DNA from: Sphingopyxis sp. USTB-05
GTDB lineage: Bacteria > Pseudomonadota > Alphaproteobacteria > Sphingomonadales > Sphingomonadaceae
Reading direction: 5' to 3'
DNA: 64,000 nucleotides
NCBI RefSeq assembly: GCF_023822045.1
Contig: NZ_CP084712.1
Coordinates: forward strand, 1,550,001-1,614,000
Both the position numbers and the translations under genes were made by a program. The notes under the pieces are model-generated. The model was given only the letters and a program-made list of their open reading frames with translations, was not told the origin of the DNA and did no database searches. Positions 1-7,803 of this stretch are shown here, piece after piece. The first letter of the stretch is position 1, and every line of letters starts with the position of its first letter.

Positions 1-855
1 GCCCTGCTTTTCGAGCTCCTCCATCGTCCTGGGGTAAGCGGCTTCCGAGCTCGCGGTCGAAAAAGCGAGAAGGACCGGCGTGCGGATGCCGCGAAAGAGA
101 CCGAAGGCGCGCGCGCCGATGATCGCGAGCGCCGCGAGGAAAAGCACGAGCCAGAGCACCCCGAGCGAGAGATAGAAGCCCGAGACGAAGCCCGCATAGG
201 TGACGAGCACGCCCGGGCCCTGCGTCGCGACCGTGGAGGCGAGCGCGGCGAAGATCGCGACGGGCGCGGTCTTCATCACGAAACCCGTCACCTTGAGCAT
301 GATCGCGGCGACCTGCTCGACGAGCGCGAGCACGGCGGGGGCCTTGTCGTCGATCGCGGCGACCGCCGAGCCCACGAGGACCGAGAAGACGACGATCTGG
401 AGGATCTCGTTCTCGGCCATCGCCTGGACGATCGATTGCGGGATGAGATGCGTGACGAACTGCTTGAGCGAGAAGTCGCCGGTCGCGACGACGCCTTCGG
501 CGCCCGTCGTCGGCAGCTCGAGCGCGAGGCTCGCGCCGGGCTGGAGCAGGTGGACCATGACGAGACCGATCGAGAGCGAGACGATCGAGGCGCCGATGAA
601 CCAGCCCATGGTCTTCGCGCCGACGCGGCCGATCGCGGCGGCATCCTCCATATGCGCGATCCCGGCGACGAGCGTCGCGAAGACGAGCGGCGCGATGATC
701 ATCTTGATGAGGCGCAGGAAGAGGTCGGTGAGGATCGAGAGATTGTCGGCGATTTCGGCCGCCTTGGCGGCGGGGAAATGTGAATTGACGAACCAGCCGG
801 CCGAGATGCCGGCGGCCATGGCGAAGATGAGGATGAAGGCGAAAGCTCTGTTCAT
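1..855 (-). CDS. Dicarboxylate/amino acid:cation symporter (DAACS family), partial
   Basis: This is an inner-membrane secondary carrier that would import C4-dicarboxylates or acidic amino acids with cations. Only about 285 N-terminal residues are present because the gene runs off the left edge. The ATG at 855 opens a hydrophobic first helix (MNRAFAFILIFAMAAGIS). The stretch LTDLFLRLIKMIIAPLVF follows, which is typical of the family's second region. Near residue 266 the reentrant-loop serine motif appears as STASSEAAYP, a variant seen in DctA/GltP relatives. It is divergent from the amidohydrolase at 1059 and shares a 200-bp intergenic region with it, so it may bring in substrates for the neighbouring hydrolases; that link is inference. 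Family assignment is secure; the transported substrate cannot be read from the sequence. Confidence 0.88.
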   Translation of the reverse strand, partial: MNRAFAFILIFAMAAGISAGWFVNSHFPAAKAAEIADNLSILTDLFLRLIKMIIAPLVFATLVAGIAHMEDAAAIGRVGAKTMGWFIGASIVSLSIGLVMVHLLQPGASLALELPTTGAEGVVATGDFSLKQFVTHLIPQSIVQAMAENEILQIVVFSVLVGSAVAAIDDKAPAVLALVEQVAAIMLKVTGFVMKTAPVAIFAALASTVATQGPGVLVTYAGFVSGFYLSLGVLWLVLFLAALAIIGARAFGLFRGIRTPVLLAFSTASSEAAYPRTMEELEKQG

Positions 856-1058
856 GACTGTCCCGTTCCGGCTTCGCCCCGGCCGGGGCGTACAGAAGGC
901 AGAGACGCAGGCGCGGCGAGGTTCCGCAGCAGCAATGCGGTCGACAAGCGCATTTTGTTGCGACATGGCGGGCGCGGACCGAACAGGCTGGTGGGGTTAT
1001 CCGCCGCCGCTGCGTCAAAGCAGGGCAGGGTGCCAATCAGATAATCGAGGAGACGCGC

Positions 1059-2858
1059 GTGGCCAGTTTTCGGAAGATGCTTGTAGCGGGAACGGCAATT
1101 GCCGCCGGTCTTGGCTGGGCGGGCCAGTCGGTGCTTGCCAAGCCGGCCGGCGAGGTAGTCGCGATTACCGGCGCGACGATCTTCGATGCGACGGGCAAGG
1201 ATCCCTATCGCGGCACGGTTGTCGTGCGCGATGGCCGGATCGAGGCGGTCGGCGCCGACGTCAAGGTTCCGAAGGGCGCGACGATCGTGCGCGCCGATGG
1301 CAAGGCGCTCCTGCCGGGTTTCATCGACGTCCACACCCATTGGTCGCCGTCGGGTTCGCCCGGTACGCTGCCGCAGATCGCGAGCGCCTATCTGGCCAGC
1401 GGCGTGACGACGGTGAACGACTTCCATCAGCAGCCCGAGGCCTTTGCGCCGCGCCGTGCCTGGCTTGCGGACATCTATTCGCCCCACGTCAATTTCGTCG
1501 CGCGCATGAGCACGCCGGGCGGGCATGGCGCCGACTGGGGCGATACCAACACCACCAAATGGGTTGCGACCGCCGAGAGCGCGCGGCGCGAGGTGCAGGC
1601 TCTCCAGTCCTACCGTCCCGATTATATCAAGGCATTCGCCGACGGCTGGCGCTACGGGCAGCTCCCGGAAGAAACCTCGATGAATGTCGAGACGCTCGCC
1701 GCGCTCGCCGACGAGGCGCACAAGCATGGCCAGCGCGTCCTCACTCACACGGTGACCGTCGAGCGCGGCAAGCTCGCCGCCGACGCCGGGATCGACGTGA
1801 TCGCGCACAGCATCCAGGACGGCGTGCTCGACGCAGAGGCGATCGCCCGGATCAAGAAGGCGGGCACCTTCTACGCTCCGACGCTCGCTATCTATCAGCT
1901 CAAGCCCGATGAAATGGGCCCCGGGCGCAAGGACGATGCCGCGACGCGCCTGCGCATCCGCAAATATGGCTATGCCGAAGAAAATGTCCGCAATCTCCAT
2001 GCGGCTGGCGTCACGATCGCGGTCGGGACCGACGCGGGCATCGGCGGTGCGAAGCATGGCATCTCGACACTCCAGGAAATGGAGCTGCTCGTGGCGGCCG
2101 GGCTCACGCCCAAGGCGGCGCTGCTCGCGGGCACGTCGAACAGTGCGCTCGCGCTCGGTCTCGCGGGCGACCGCGGCACGATCGAAAAGGGCAAACGCGC
2201 CGATCTCATTCTGATCGACGGCAGGCCCTGGGAGACGATCGGCGACGTCGAGAAGATCGACCGCGTCTATGTCGACGGCAAGCTCGTTCATGGCGGCGGC
2301 GTCAAGCTGCCCGCGGGCAATGCGGCGACGTCGCTTCCGGCGCTGCCCGCGGCAGCGCTGATCGACGATTTCGAGCGCGCCGACGGGCGCAGCTCGCTCG
2401 ACACGCTGCGCCTCACCGACATGGACGGCGGTGTCGAGCGCTCCGCGGTGGTCATGAACCGCGTCACCCATGCGGGCGGTAACGGCTCGGCGCTCGCCTT
2501 CGCGGTGCAGATGTCGCTCAAGGACAAGCCCGAGGGCGGCGTTCTCGTGCCCTTGAGCCGCGGGTCGGTGCGTCCGGTCGATGCGCGCAAGTTTGCGGGT
2601 GTCCGGCTCGATATGCGCGGCGCCGGCCGCTATCTCCTCGTCGTCAACACGCTCGCGGGCGAATTCACCGCCCCGATCGAGGCGAAGGAAGGCTGGTCCG
2701 AGCTGCGTGTGCCGTTCAGCGCGCTCGTGGCGACGCGGCCCGGCCGCGGCGACGCGCCGTCCTGGCGCGGCGACGATCTGGTGCAGGTCGGGGTCGTCGT
2801 CCAGCGCGATGCCGGCGCGAGCGCCTGGGGCGAAATCGACAATCTCGGCTTCTACTGA
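1059..2858 (+). CDS. Secreted amidohydrolase with C-terminal CIA30-like domain
   Basis: This is a metal-dependent hydrolase of the amidohydrolase superfamily, predicted periplasmic (599 aa). The GTG at 1059 is chosen because a GAGGAG ribosome-binding site lies about 6 bases upstream. A hydrophobic leader (residues 7-27, ending SVLA) follows. The metal-binding HxH is H92-T-H94 after GFIDV. Later come histidines in LTHTV and VIAHS, and the aspartate in VGTDAGIG, giving the usual metal-site set. After the catalytic domain, from about residue 433 (ALIDDFERADG), there is an extra beta-rich domain resembling CIA30/NDUFAF1-type carbohydrate-binding-like modules. This fusion is known in some secreted imidazolonepropionase-like enzymes but is not common. 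The substrate is unknown; the surrounding peptidases and amidases suggest an amide or peptide. Confidence 0.87.
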   Translation: MASFRKMLVAGTAIAAGLGWAGQSVLAKPAGEVVAITGATIFDATGKDPYRGTVVVRDGRIEAVGADVKVPKGATIVRADGKALLPGFIDVHTHWSPSGSPGTLPQIASAYLASGVTTVNDFHQQPEAFAPRRAWLADIYSPHVNFVARMSTPGGHGADWGDTNTTKWVATAESARREVQALQSYRPDYIKAFADGWRYGQLPEETSMNVETLAALADEAHKHGQRVLTHTVTVERGKLAADAGIDVIAHSIQDGVLDAEAIARIKKAGTFYAPTLAIYQLKPDEMGPGRKDDAATRLRIRKYGYAEENVRNLHAAGVTIAVGTDAGIGGAKHGISTLQEMELLVAAGLTPKAALLAGTSNSALALGLAGDRGTIEKGKRADLILIDGRPWETIGDVEKIDRVYVDGKLVHGGGVKLPAGNAATSLPALPAAALIDDFERADGRSSLDTLRLTDMDGGVERSAVVMNRVTHAGGNGSALAFAVQMSLKDKPEGGVLVPLSRGSVRPVDARKFAGVRLDMRGAGRYLLVVNTLAGEFTAPIEAKEGWSELRVPFSALVATRPGRGDAPSWRGDDLVQVGVVVQRDAGASAWGEIDNLGFY

Positions 2859-2950
2859 CGCGTATCGACCGGGGCGGCGTGCGCCGCCCCAATTCTGACG
2901 GGCTCTCCCGTCCGCGGTGTGCGCCCCCACGGGTGCTCGCCGCGGTGACC

Positions 2951-2996
2951 CCCGCACCGGCATCGCGGTTCGCCGCGGCGCCGGTGCGGGTTTTTT
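2951..2996 (+). terminator. Rho-independent terminator after the amidohydrolase
   Basis: An 11-bp GC-rich inverted repeat (CCCGCACCGGC at 2951-2961, GCCGGTGCGGG at 2980-2990) is followed directly by six T residues on the plus strand. It lies between the convergent amidohydrolase and M20 peptidase genes. A second, shorter GC hairpin without a T tract sits upstream at 2871-2890. Confidence 0.85.
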
Positions 2997-2998
2997 GG

Positions 2999-4117
2999 TC
3001 AGAGCGTCTGGAGCAGGCGTTCGACGAGCTGGCGGCGGGGCTCGATCGACGAGATCAGGCAATATTCGTCGAGCGTATGCGCGCCGTCGCCATCGACGCC
3101 AAGGCCGTCGAGCGTCGGGACGCCGAGCGCGGCGGTGAAATTGCCGTCGGAGCCGCCGCCGACCATCGGTACCTCGGCGAGATCGAAGCCGAGCGCCGCA
3201 GCTTCGCTCCGCGCGGTCTCGAAGAGCCTCGCGACGCCTTCGCTGCGTTCGTAGGCGGGCCGGTTGATCCCGCCGCCGACCTTTACCGCGACATCGGGGC
3301 CGATCGGCTCGAGTCCGAGAATGGCGCGCTCCATCCGTTCGCCCTCGGCGCTATTGGTGATCCGCACGTCGACCGCGAAACGGCACTGATGCGGCACGAC
3401 GTTGATCGCGGTGCCGCCGCTGACCTTGCTGACCGTTGCGGTCGTGCCGCGATCATAGTCGGTCATGTCCTCGATATTCAGTATCTGGCGCGCGGCTTCG
3501 CGGATTGCGCTGCGTCCGTCTTGGTGGCGCGAGCCCGCGTGCGCGGGCCGGCCTTCGACTTCGACGTCGAACCAGCCGACCCCCTTGCGCGCAGTGACCG
3601 CAGCGCCGCCGGGCCGCGCGGGCTCCATGACGAGCACATGGCTCGACCGGCGGCCGAGGTCTTCGACGAGCGTGCGTGTCGTCGGGCTGCCGATCTCTTC
3701 GTCCGGCGAGAGAAGGAAGCGGATCGGCCGTCCGAGCGCGGTGCCGAGGCGCGCTGCGTTGCGAAACGCCACCAGCGCCAGATAGATGCCGCCCTTCATG
3801 TCATAGACGCCGGGTCCGTAGAGCCGGTCGCCGTCGCGGCGCACCGGGAGCGGGCCCGCGAGCGTGCCGACGGGGTGGACGGTGTCGACATGGGTGACGA
3901 CGAGAATGCCGGGCCGGTCATTGTCGGCGCCGGCGTGGAGCACCGCGCAATCGCCGAGCCCGTCGCGGCCCGGGATGCGTTCGATCCGGATGGGTTCGCC
4001 GGCGACCTCCTCGAGAATCATGTCCTGCATCGCGTTGATCGCGGCGGCGTCGTGGGTGGGGCTTTCGAGGGCGAGCCATTGGCTGAGCGTCGCGACCGCC
4101 TGTTCGTCTGATGTCAT
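2999..4117 (-). CDS. M20 family zinc carboxypeptidase (CPG2/ArgE-like)
   Basis: This is a dizinc exopeptidase or amidase of the M20 family (372 aa), related to glutamate carboxypeptidase and ArgE/DapE enzymes. The ATG at 4117 follows an AAGAAGG ribosome-binding site; an upstream in-frame ATG at 4198 would add 27 unlikely residues. Zinc-site residues are visible: H76 in THVDTVHPVG, bridging D106 in YDMKGG, catalytic/ligand pair E140-E141 in DEEIGS, E165 in VMEPA, and a late His in GAHTLDEY. The dimerisation domain lies between. No signal peptide is seen, so it is probably cytoplasmic. It is transcribed divergently from the IclR gene, which may control it through the shared 100-bp intergenic region. 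It probably cleaves acidic N-acyl amino acids or peptides; the exact substrate is inference. Confidence 0.87.
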   Translation of the reverse strand: MTSDEQAVATLSQWLALESPTHDAAAINAMQDMILEEVAGEPIRIERIPGRDGLGDCAVLHAGADNDRPGILVVTHVDTVHPVGTLAGPLPVRRDGDRLYGPGVYDMKGGIYLALVAFRNAARLGTALGRPIRFLLSPDEEIGSPTTRTLVEDLGRRSSHVLVMEPARPGGAAVTARKGVGWFDVEVEGRPAHAGSRHQDGRSAIREAARQILNIEDMTDYDRGTTATVSKVSGGTAINVVPHQCRFAVDVRITNSAEGERMERAILGLEPIGPDVAVKVGGGINRPAYERSEGVARLFETARSEAAALGFDLAEVPMVGGGSDGNFTAALGVPTLDGLGVDGDGAHTLDEYCLISSIEPRRQLVERLLQTL

Positions 4118-4208
4118 GATGGGCCTTCTTGCTGCTGAGTCGATGCCCGGCCGAAGGGCTTGACGACTCATAGGCGTTGCTGTCATCTCGTTCAACATGA
4201 CAAATCAG

Positions 4209-4224
4209 GTTCACATATATGAAC
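4209..4224. promoter_or_regulatory. Probable IclR operator overlapping the regulator start codon
   Basis: GTTCACATATATGAAC is an inverted repeat with 5-bp arms (GTTCA/TGAAC) and an AT-rich centre. It contains the ATG of the IclR gene (4219-4221). IclR-type sites often have this GTTC...GAAC shape. A related half-site, GTTCAACATGA, starts near 4190. The arrangement would let the regulator repress itself and perhaps the divergent M20 gene. Confidence 0.5.
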
Positions 4225-4986
4225 GATAGCGTTCGCTCCGCATCGCGCGTCCTCGACCTTCTCGAGCTGCTTGCCGGCGCCGAGGACGGGCTGTCGCTCG
4301 CCGAGGCGTGCGAGCGGCTCGGCGCGCCCAAGAGCAGCACGCTCATGCTGCTGCGGACCCTTGCGGGGCGCGGCTATGCGGTGCGGGGCGAAGGCGATCG
4401 CTACCGGCTTCACGCGGACTTCCGCAGCGGCGGTTTCGGCTGGGGCGGGCAGGCCGCGCGGCTCGTCGCGGTCGCCGAGCCCGTGCTGCGCGAGCTTGCC
4501 GACACGATCGGTGAAACCGCGATACTCGCGACCCTCACCGACAAGGGCATGGTCCGCCTTCTCGCCAAGGCGGTGACGCACGAGAATATCCGCTACGATA
4601 TCGACATTGGCCAGGAGCTGCCCGCCTATTGCACCGCGATCGGCCGCGTCCTCCTTGCGCAGATGCCGCGCGAGGCACGTGCGCCCTTTCTCGACCGCAT
4701 CGACCCGGTGGCGGTCACGCCGCACAGCCTGACCGACCGCACCGCGATCGAGGCGCGGATCGACGAGGCGGCGCGCGAGGGCATATCGGTCGTTGCCGAG
4801 GAATATGCGCTTGGCGGGACCGGAGCGGCGGTACCGATCCGGCTCGCCGATGGCCGCGTCGTCGGCGCGGTCAACGCGGGCTGCATCTCGCCGCGCTTCG
4901 TCGGCAAGGAAGAGGCGATAGCGGACGCGCTCCGCGCTGCGGCCTCGGCCATTGCGGCGCGCCTCGACAATCGCGGTGCCGCATGA
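4219..4986 (+). CDS. IclR family transcriptional regulator
   Basis: This is a DNA-binding regulator of 255 aa with an N-terminal winged helix-turn-helix (about residues 5-65; PKSSTLMLLRTL is the recognition-helix region) and a C-terminal GAF-like effector domain (about 75-250). The domain order and length are normal for the family. No strong Shine-Dalgarno sequence precedes the ATG, and the start codon lies inside a palindrome, which fits autoregulation. Its last bases overlap the next gene as ATGA, so it heads the long plus-strand catabolic run. IclR proteins typically sense a pathway metabolite; here the ligand is unknown. Confidence 0.93.
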   Translation: MNDSVRSASRVLDLLELLAGAEDGLSLAEACERLGAPKSSTLMLLRTLAGRGYAVRGEGDRYRLHADFRSGGFGWGGQAARLVAVAEPVLRELADTIGETAILATLTDKGMVRLLAKAVTHENIRYDIDIGQELPAYCTAIGRVLLAQMPREARAPFLDRIDPVAVTPHSLTDRTAIEARIDEAAREGISVVAEEYALGGTGAAVPIRLADGRVVGAVNAGCISPRFVGKEEAIADALRAAASAIAARLDNRGAA

Positions 4987-6011
4987 GCGGGCGCGTCCTC
5001 GTCTGCGGTGCGGGCGCGGTCGGCGGCGCGGTCGGCGCGGCGCTCGTCGATGCGGGGCATGACGTCGAATTCGTCGACATGGACGGGGATCATGTCGCGG
5101 CGCTGCGCGACCCCGGACGCGGTCTCGTCATCGAAGGTCCGGTCCGCTCGCGGGCGGGCTCGGTCCGCGCCTGGCGCCCCGATGAGCTTTCGGGACGATG
5201 GGACAAGGTCATGATTTGCGTGAAGGCGCACCACACCGCCGCCGCTGCGACGATGATCGCGCCCCATCTTGCCGACGGCGGCTGCGTTCTCACCTTGCAG
5301 AACGGGCTCGCGGCGCGGCTTGCCGCCGATGTGCTCGGGCGCGACCGCGTCGTCGTCGGCTTCGTCAATTTCGGGGCTGACCGGACCGGTGACGGCAGGA
5401 TCATGCTCGGCAACCGCGGCGCGGTGGCGCTTGGCGAATGGGACGGGCAAACGACTGTTCGCCTCGGCGAGCTCTTCCGCCTGCTCGGCGATTTCGAACC
5501 CGATGTGATCGCCACCCCCGACATCTGGGCCTTCATCTGGGGCAAGCTCGCTTATGCCGCGCTGCTCTTTGCCGAGGCGACGGCGATGGCGGGGATTGCC
5601 GCGACGCTCGACCGCCCCGAACTGCTACCACTCTGGCGCAAGCTCGCGGGAGAGGCGATCCGGACGGCGCGCGCCGAAGGCGTCGAGCCAGCCGGATTCA
5701 ACGGGTTCGAGCCCGCGGCGTTCGGACCGCGAGCGCGCGCCGCCGAAAGCGCCGCGAGCATTCGCGCGATCGCCGATTTCTATCGCGGCGGCGCCAAGCC
5801 CCATTCGGGCGTTTGGCGCGACCTCGCCGTTCACCGCCGCAAGACCGAGGTTGATGCGCAGCTCGGCATGGTCGCGGACATCGCGGCCGCGCGCGGGATC
5901 GCAACGCCCGCCTTGTCGGGGCTGATTGCGCTCATCCACCGGATCGAGGGCGGCACCGCGATCCAGGACGACGCCCATCTCGCTGAGCTCGCCCATGCCC
6001 TCGCTGCCTGA
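4983..6011 (+). CDS. Ketopantoate reductase family NAD(P)H oxidoreductase (PanE/ApbA-like)
   Basis: This is a 342-aa dehydrogenase of the 2-dehydropantoate 2-reductase family. The N-terminal Rossmann motif is GAGAVGGAVG (about residues 9-18), followed by a C-terminal helical domain starting near ATPDIWAFIWGKLAYAALLF, which corresponds to the family's catalytic-lysine helix (WGKL). The ATG at 4983 overlaps the IclR stop as ATGA, so translation is coupled. Its place in a regulated catabolic cluster, rather than with pantothenate genes, suggests that it acts on another 2-oxo or 2-hydroxy acid. It is longer than classical PanE (about 300 aa). A true PanE role in pantothenate synthesis is possible but less likely. 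Confidence 0.82.
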   Translation: MSGRVLVCGAGAVGGAVGAALVDAGHDVEFVDMDGDHVAALRDPGRGLVIEGPVRSRAGSVRAWRPDELSGRWDKVMICVKAHHTAAAATMIAPHLADGGCVLTLQNGLAARLAADVLGRDRVVVGFVNFGADRTGDGRIMLGNRGAVALGEWDGQTTVRLGELFRLLGDFEPDVIATPDIWAFIWGKLAYAALLFAEATAMAGIAATLDRPELLPLWRKLAGEAIRTARAEGVEPAGFNGFEPAAFGPRARAAESAASIRAIADFYRGGAKPHSGVWRDLAVHRRKTEVDAQLGMVADIAAARGIATPALSGLIALIHRIEGGTAIQDDAHLAELAHALAA

Positions 6012-6753
6012 CCTCGCGGGCCGCTCCGTCGCCGTCAGCGGCGTCGGCTCGGCCTTCGGCGTCGCGATCGCCGAGGCGTTTCGTGCGCAGGGCGCGCATG
6101 TCTATGGATGCGATCTCGATCCCTCGGGCTTCGACCCGCTGGTTGCCGCGGGTATCGGCTGCGCCAGGGTCGATCTTCGCGACCGCGCGGCGGCGGCAGA
6201 CTGGATCGAGGCGGTCGCCGGCGAGGCGGGCGGCATCGACATCCTCGTCAACAATGCAGGCGGCGTCGCCGGACAACAGCACCAACCGTTCGAGACACTG
6301 TCCGACGCCGACTGGAATATCGTCCTCGACATCAATCTCAACGCGGCGATGGCGCTGTCGCGCACCGCCACGCAGCATATGGCGGCGGCGCGATCGGGCG
6401 CGATCGTCAATATCTGTTCGGGCGCCTCGCTGCGCGCCTCGCTCACCGGCATCCAGGCCTATTGCGCCGCGAAGCACGCACTTCTCGGGCTGACCCGGCA
6501 GCTCGCACATGAGCTCGGACCGCAGGGTATTCGGGTCAACGCCATCGCACCGGGCCTTGTGCTCACCGGCGAGGCGACGCGCCGCCAGTGGGATGCTTAT
6601 GGCCCCGAGCGGCAGGCCGATATCCTCGGCGGTGTTGCGATGCGCCGGCTCGGCAGCGCGGAGGACATCGCCCGGGCGACGCTGTTTCTCGCCTCGGACT
6701 GGGCGGGGTTCGTGACCGGCCAGATATTGAGCGTCGATGGCGGTATCCGTTGA
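5995..6753 (+). CDS. SDR family oxidoreductase
   Basis: This is a short-chain dehydrogenase/reductase of 252 aa starting at the ATG at 5995, inside the 3' end of the preceding gene (17-bp overlap). The cofactor motif is altered to SGVGSAFG, where classical members have TGxxxGIG. The NNAG motif is intact (VNNAGG), the catalytic serine is in NICSGAS, and the YxxxK pair is in AYCAAKHAL. The C-terminus ends with the usual VTGQILSVDGG. It probably oxidises or reduces a hydroxy or keto group in the same pathway as the PanE-like enzyme. Substrate unknown. Confidence 0.88.
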   Translation: MPSLPDLAGRSVAVSGVGSAFGVAIAEAFRAQGAHVYGCDLDPSGFDPLVAAGIGCARVDLRDRAAAADWIEAVAGEAGGIDILVNNAGGVAGQQHQPFETLSDADWNIVLDINLNAAMALSRTATQHMAAARSGAIVNICSGASLRASLTGIQAYCAAKHALLGLTRQLAHELGPQGIRVNAIAPGLVLTGEATRRQWDAYGPERQADILGGVAMRRLGSAEDIARATLFLASDWAGFVTGQILSVDGGIR

Positions 6754-6766
6754 GGGAGCAAGGATT

Positions 6767-7690
6767 ATGACCGACGGGACGGCACGTGAGCCCTGGCAGT
6801 GGGAAGAGGCCGAATGGCGCGGGCGCGTGAACCGCGTGCGCGCGGGACGGCGCCTCGCCCCGGCCGCCTGGCCGGAGGGCAAAGGCTTTGCGGTCGCCAT
6901 CTCGTTCGACAGCGACCATGAGACCAACGAGCTGCGCGATGGCGGCAATTCGATCTCCCGGCTGAGTTGGGGCGAATATGGCGCACGCGTCGGCGTGCCC
7001 CGCATTTTGGACCTGCTCGCGCGCCATAGCGTGCCGGCGAGTTTCTACGTGCCCGCGGTCGCCGCGCTGCTCCATCCAGACGAACAGCGCCGCGTCGTTG
7101 CCGAAGGCCATGAAATCGGCCTTCACGGCTGGATCCACGAGCGCAATTCGGTTCTGCCCGAGGCTGCCGAACGCGACCTCATGCTGCGCTCGGCCGACAC
7201 GATCGAGGCGGTCTGCGGCGTGCGCGCCGTCGGCATCCGCACGCCATCGTGGGATTTCGGGCCGGGCACGCTCCGGACAATCCGCGACATGGGGCTCGCC
7301 TATGACAGCTCGCTCATGGCCGACGAGGATTGCTACGAGCTGCTGCTCGATGGCGAGGAATGCGGCGTCGCCGAACTTCCCGTCGAATGGATCCGCGACG
7401 ACGCGCCCTATTTCCTGATGGACCGTTTCGGATCGGCGCGGCCGCATCTCGCGCCCGGCGACGTGTTCGACATTTTCCGCCGCGAGCTCGATGCCGCGTG
7501 CGACGCGGGCGGAGTGTTCCAGCTCACCCTCCATCCGCACATCATCGCCGCGCGCTCGCGCATCTGGATACTCGACGAGCTGCTCGGCCACGCCGCCGCG
7601 CGCGGGGCCTGGTTCGCCACTCACCGCGACGTCATCGCGCATGCGCGCGGTGGCGTTGCGGATGCGGGACCCCGCGGAGAAAAAGCATGA
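6767..7690 (+). CDS. Polysaccharide-deacetylase-fold hydrolase, probable cyclic imidase type
   Basis: This is a 307-aa CE4/NodB-fold metal hydrolase. The ATG at 6767 follows a GGGAGCAAGG ribosome-binding region 14 bases after the SDR stop. The metal-site motifs are AISFDSDHE (D48/D50) and LHGWIHE (H120 and H124). A conserved GIRTPSWDFGPGTL stretch supplies the arginine and tryptophan motif. No signal peptide is present. Cytoplasmic members with this FDxDxE pattern, such as the Helicobacter HpPgdA subgroup, are thought to hydrolyse cyclic imides rather than chitin or peptidoglycan. Context with amidohydrolases, a creatininase and carboxypeptidases supports an imide or amide substrate; the subfamily call is inference. 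Confidence 0.82.
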   Translation: MTDGTAREPWQWEEAEWRGRVNRVRAGRRLAPAAWPEGKGFAVAISFDSDHETNELRDGGNSISRLSWGEYGARVGVPRILDLLARHSVPASFYVPAVAALLHPDEQRRVVAEGHEIGLHGWIHERNSVLPEAAERDLMLRSADTIEAVCGVRAVGIRTPSWDFGPGTLRTIRDMGLAYDSSLMADEDCYELLLDGEECGVAELPVEWIRDDAPYFLMDRFGSARPHLAPGDVFDIFRRELDAACDAGGVFQLTLHPHIIAARSRIWILDELLGHAAARGAWFATHRDVIAHARGGVADAGPRGEKA

Positions 7691-7803
7691 ACCTGAAAAT
7701 GTCTGGTGGGGTGAACCCGCAAGGCTGCGTCTTAACCAACGAGGGCGGGCCTTTCAGGCCGAATCAAGCGTCCGCCCTCACTTCAAAGGAGCCGCTGTCC
7801 GCC

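Noticed and set aside
852..3062. Long minus-strand open frame of about 736 codons opposite the first amidohydrolase
   Set aside because: Arg/Ala/Asp-rich composition without any recognisable domain; it is the shadow of the high-GC amidohydrolase gene on the plus strand.
5703..5714. GGGTTCGAGCCC, resembling a tRNA T-loop
   Set aside because: It lies within the PanE-like coding sequence and no acceptor, D or anticodon arm surrounds it.
6767..7690. Polysaccharide deacetylase acting on chitin or peptidoglycan
   Set aside because: No signal peptide, FDSDHE-type active site and an operon of amide-hydrolysing enzymes favour an imidase-like role.
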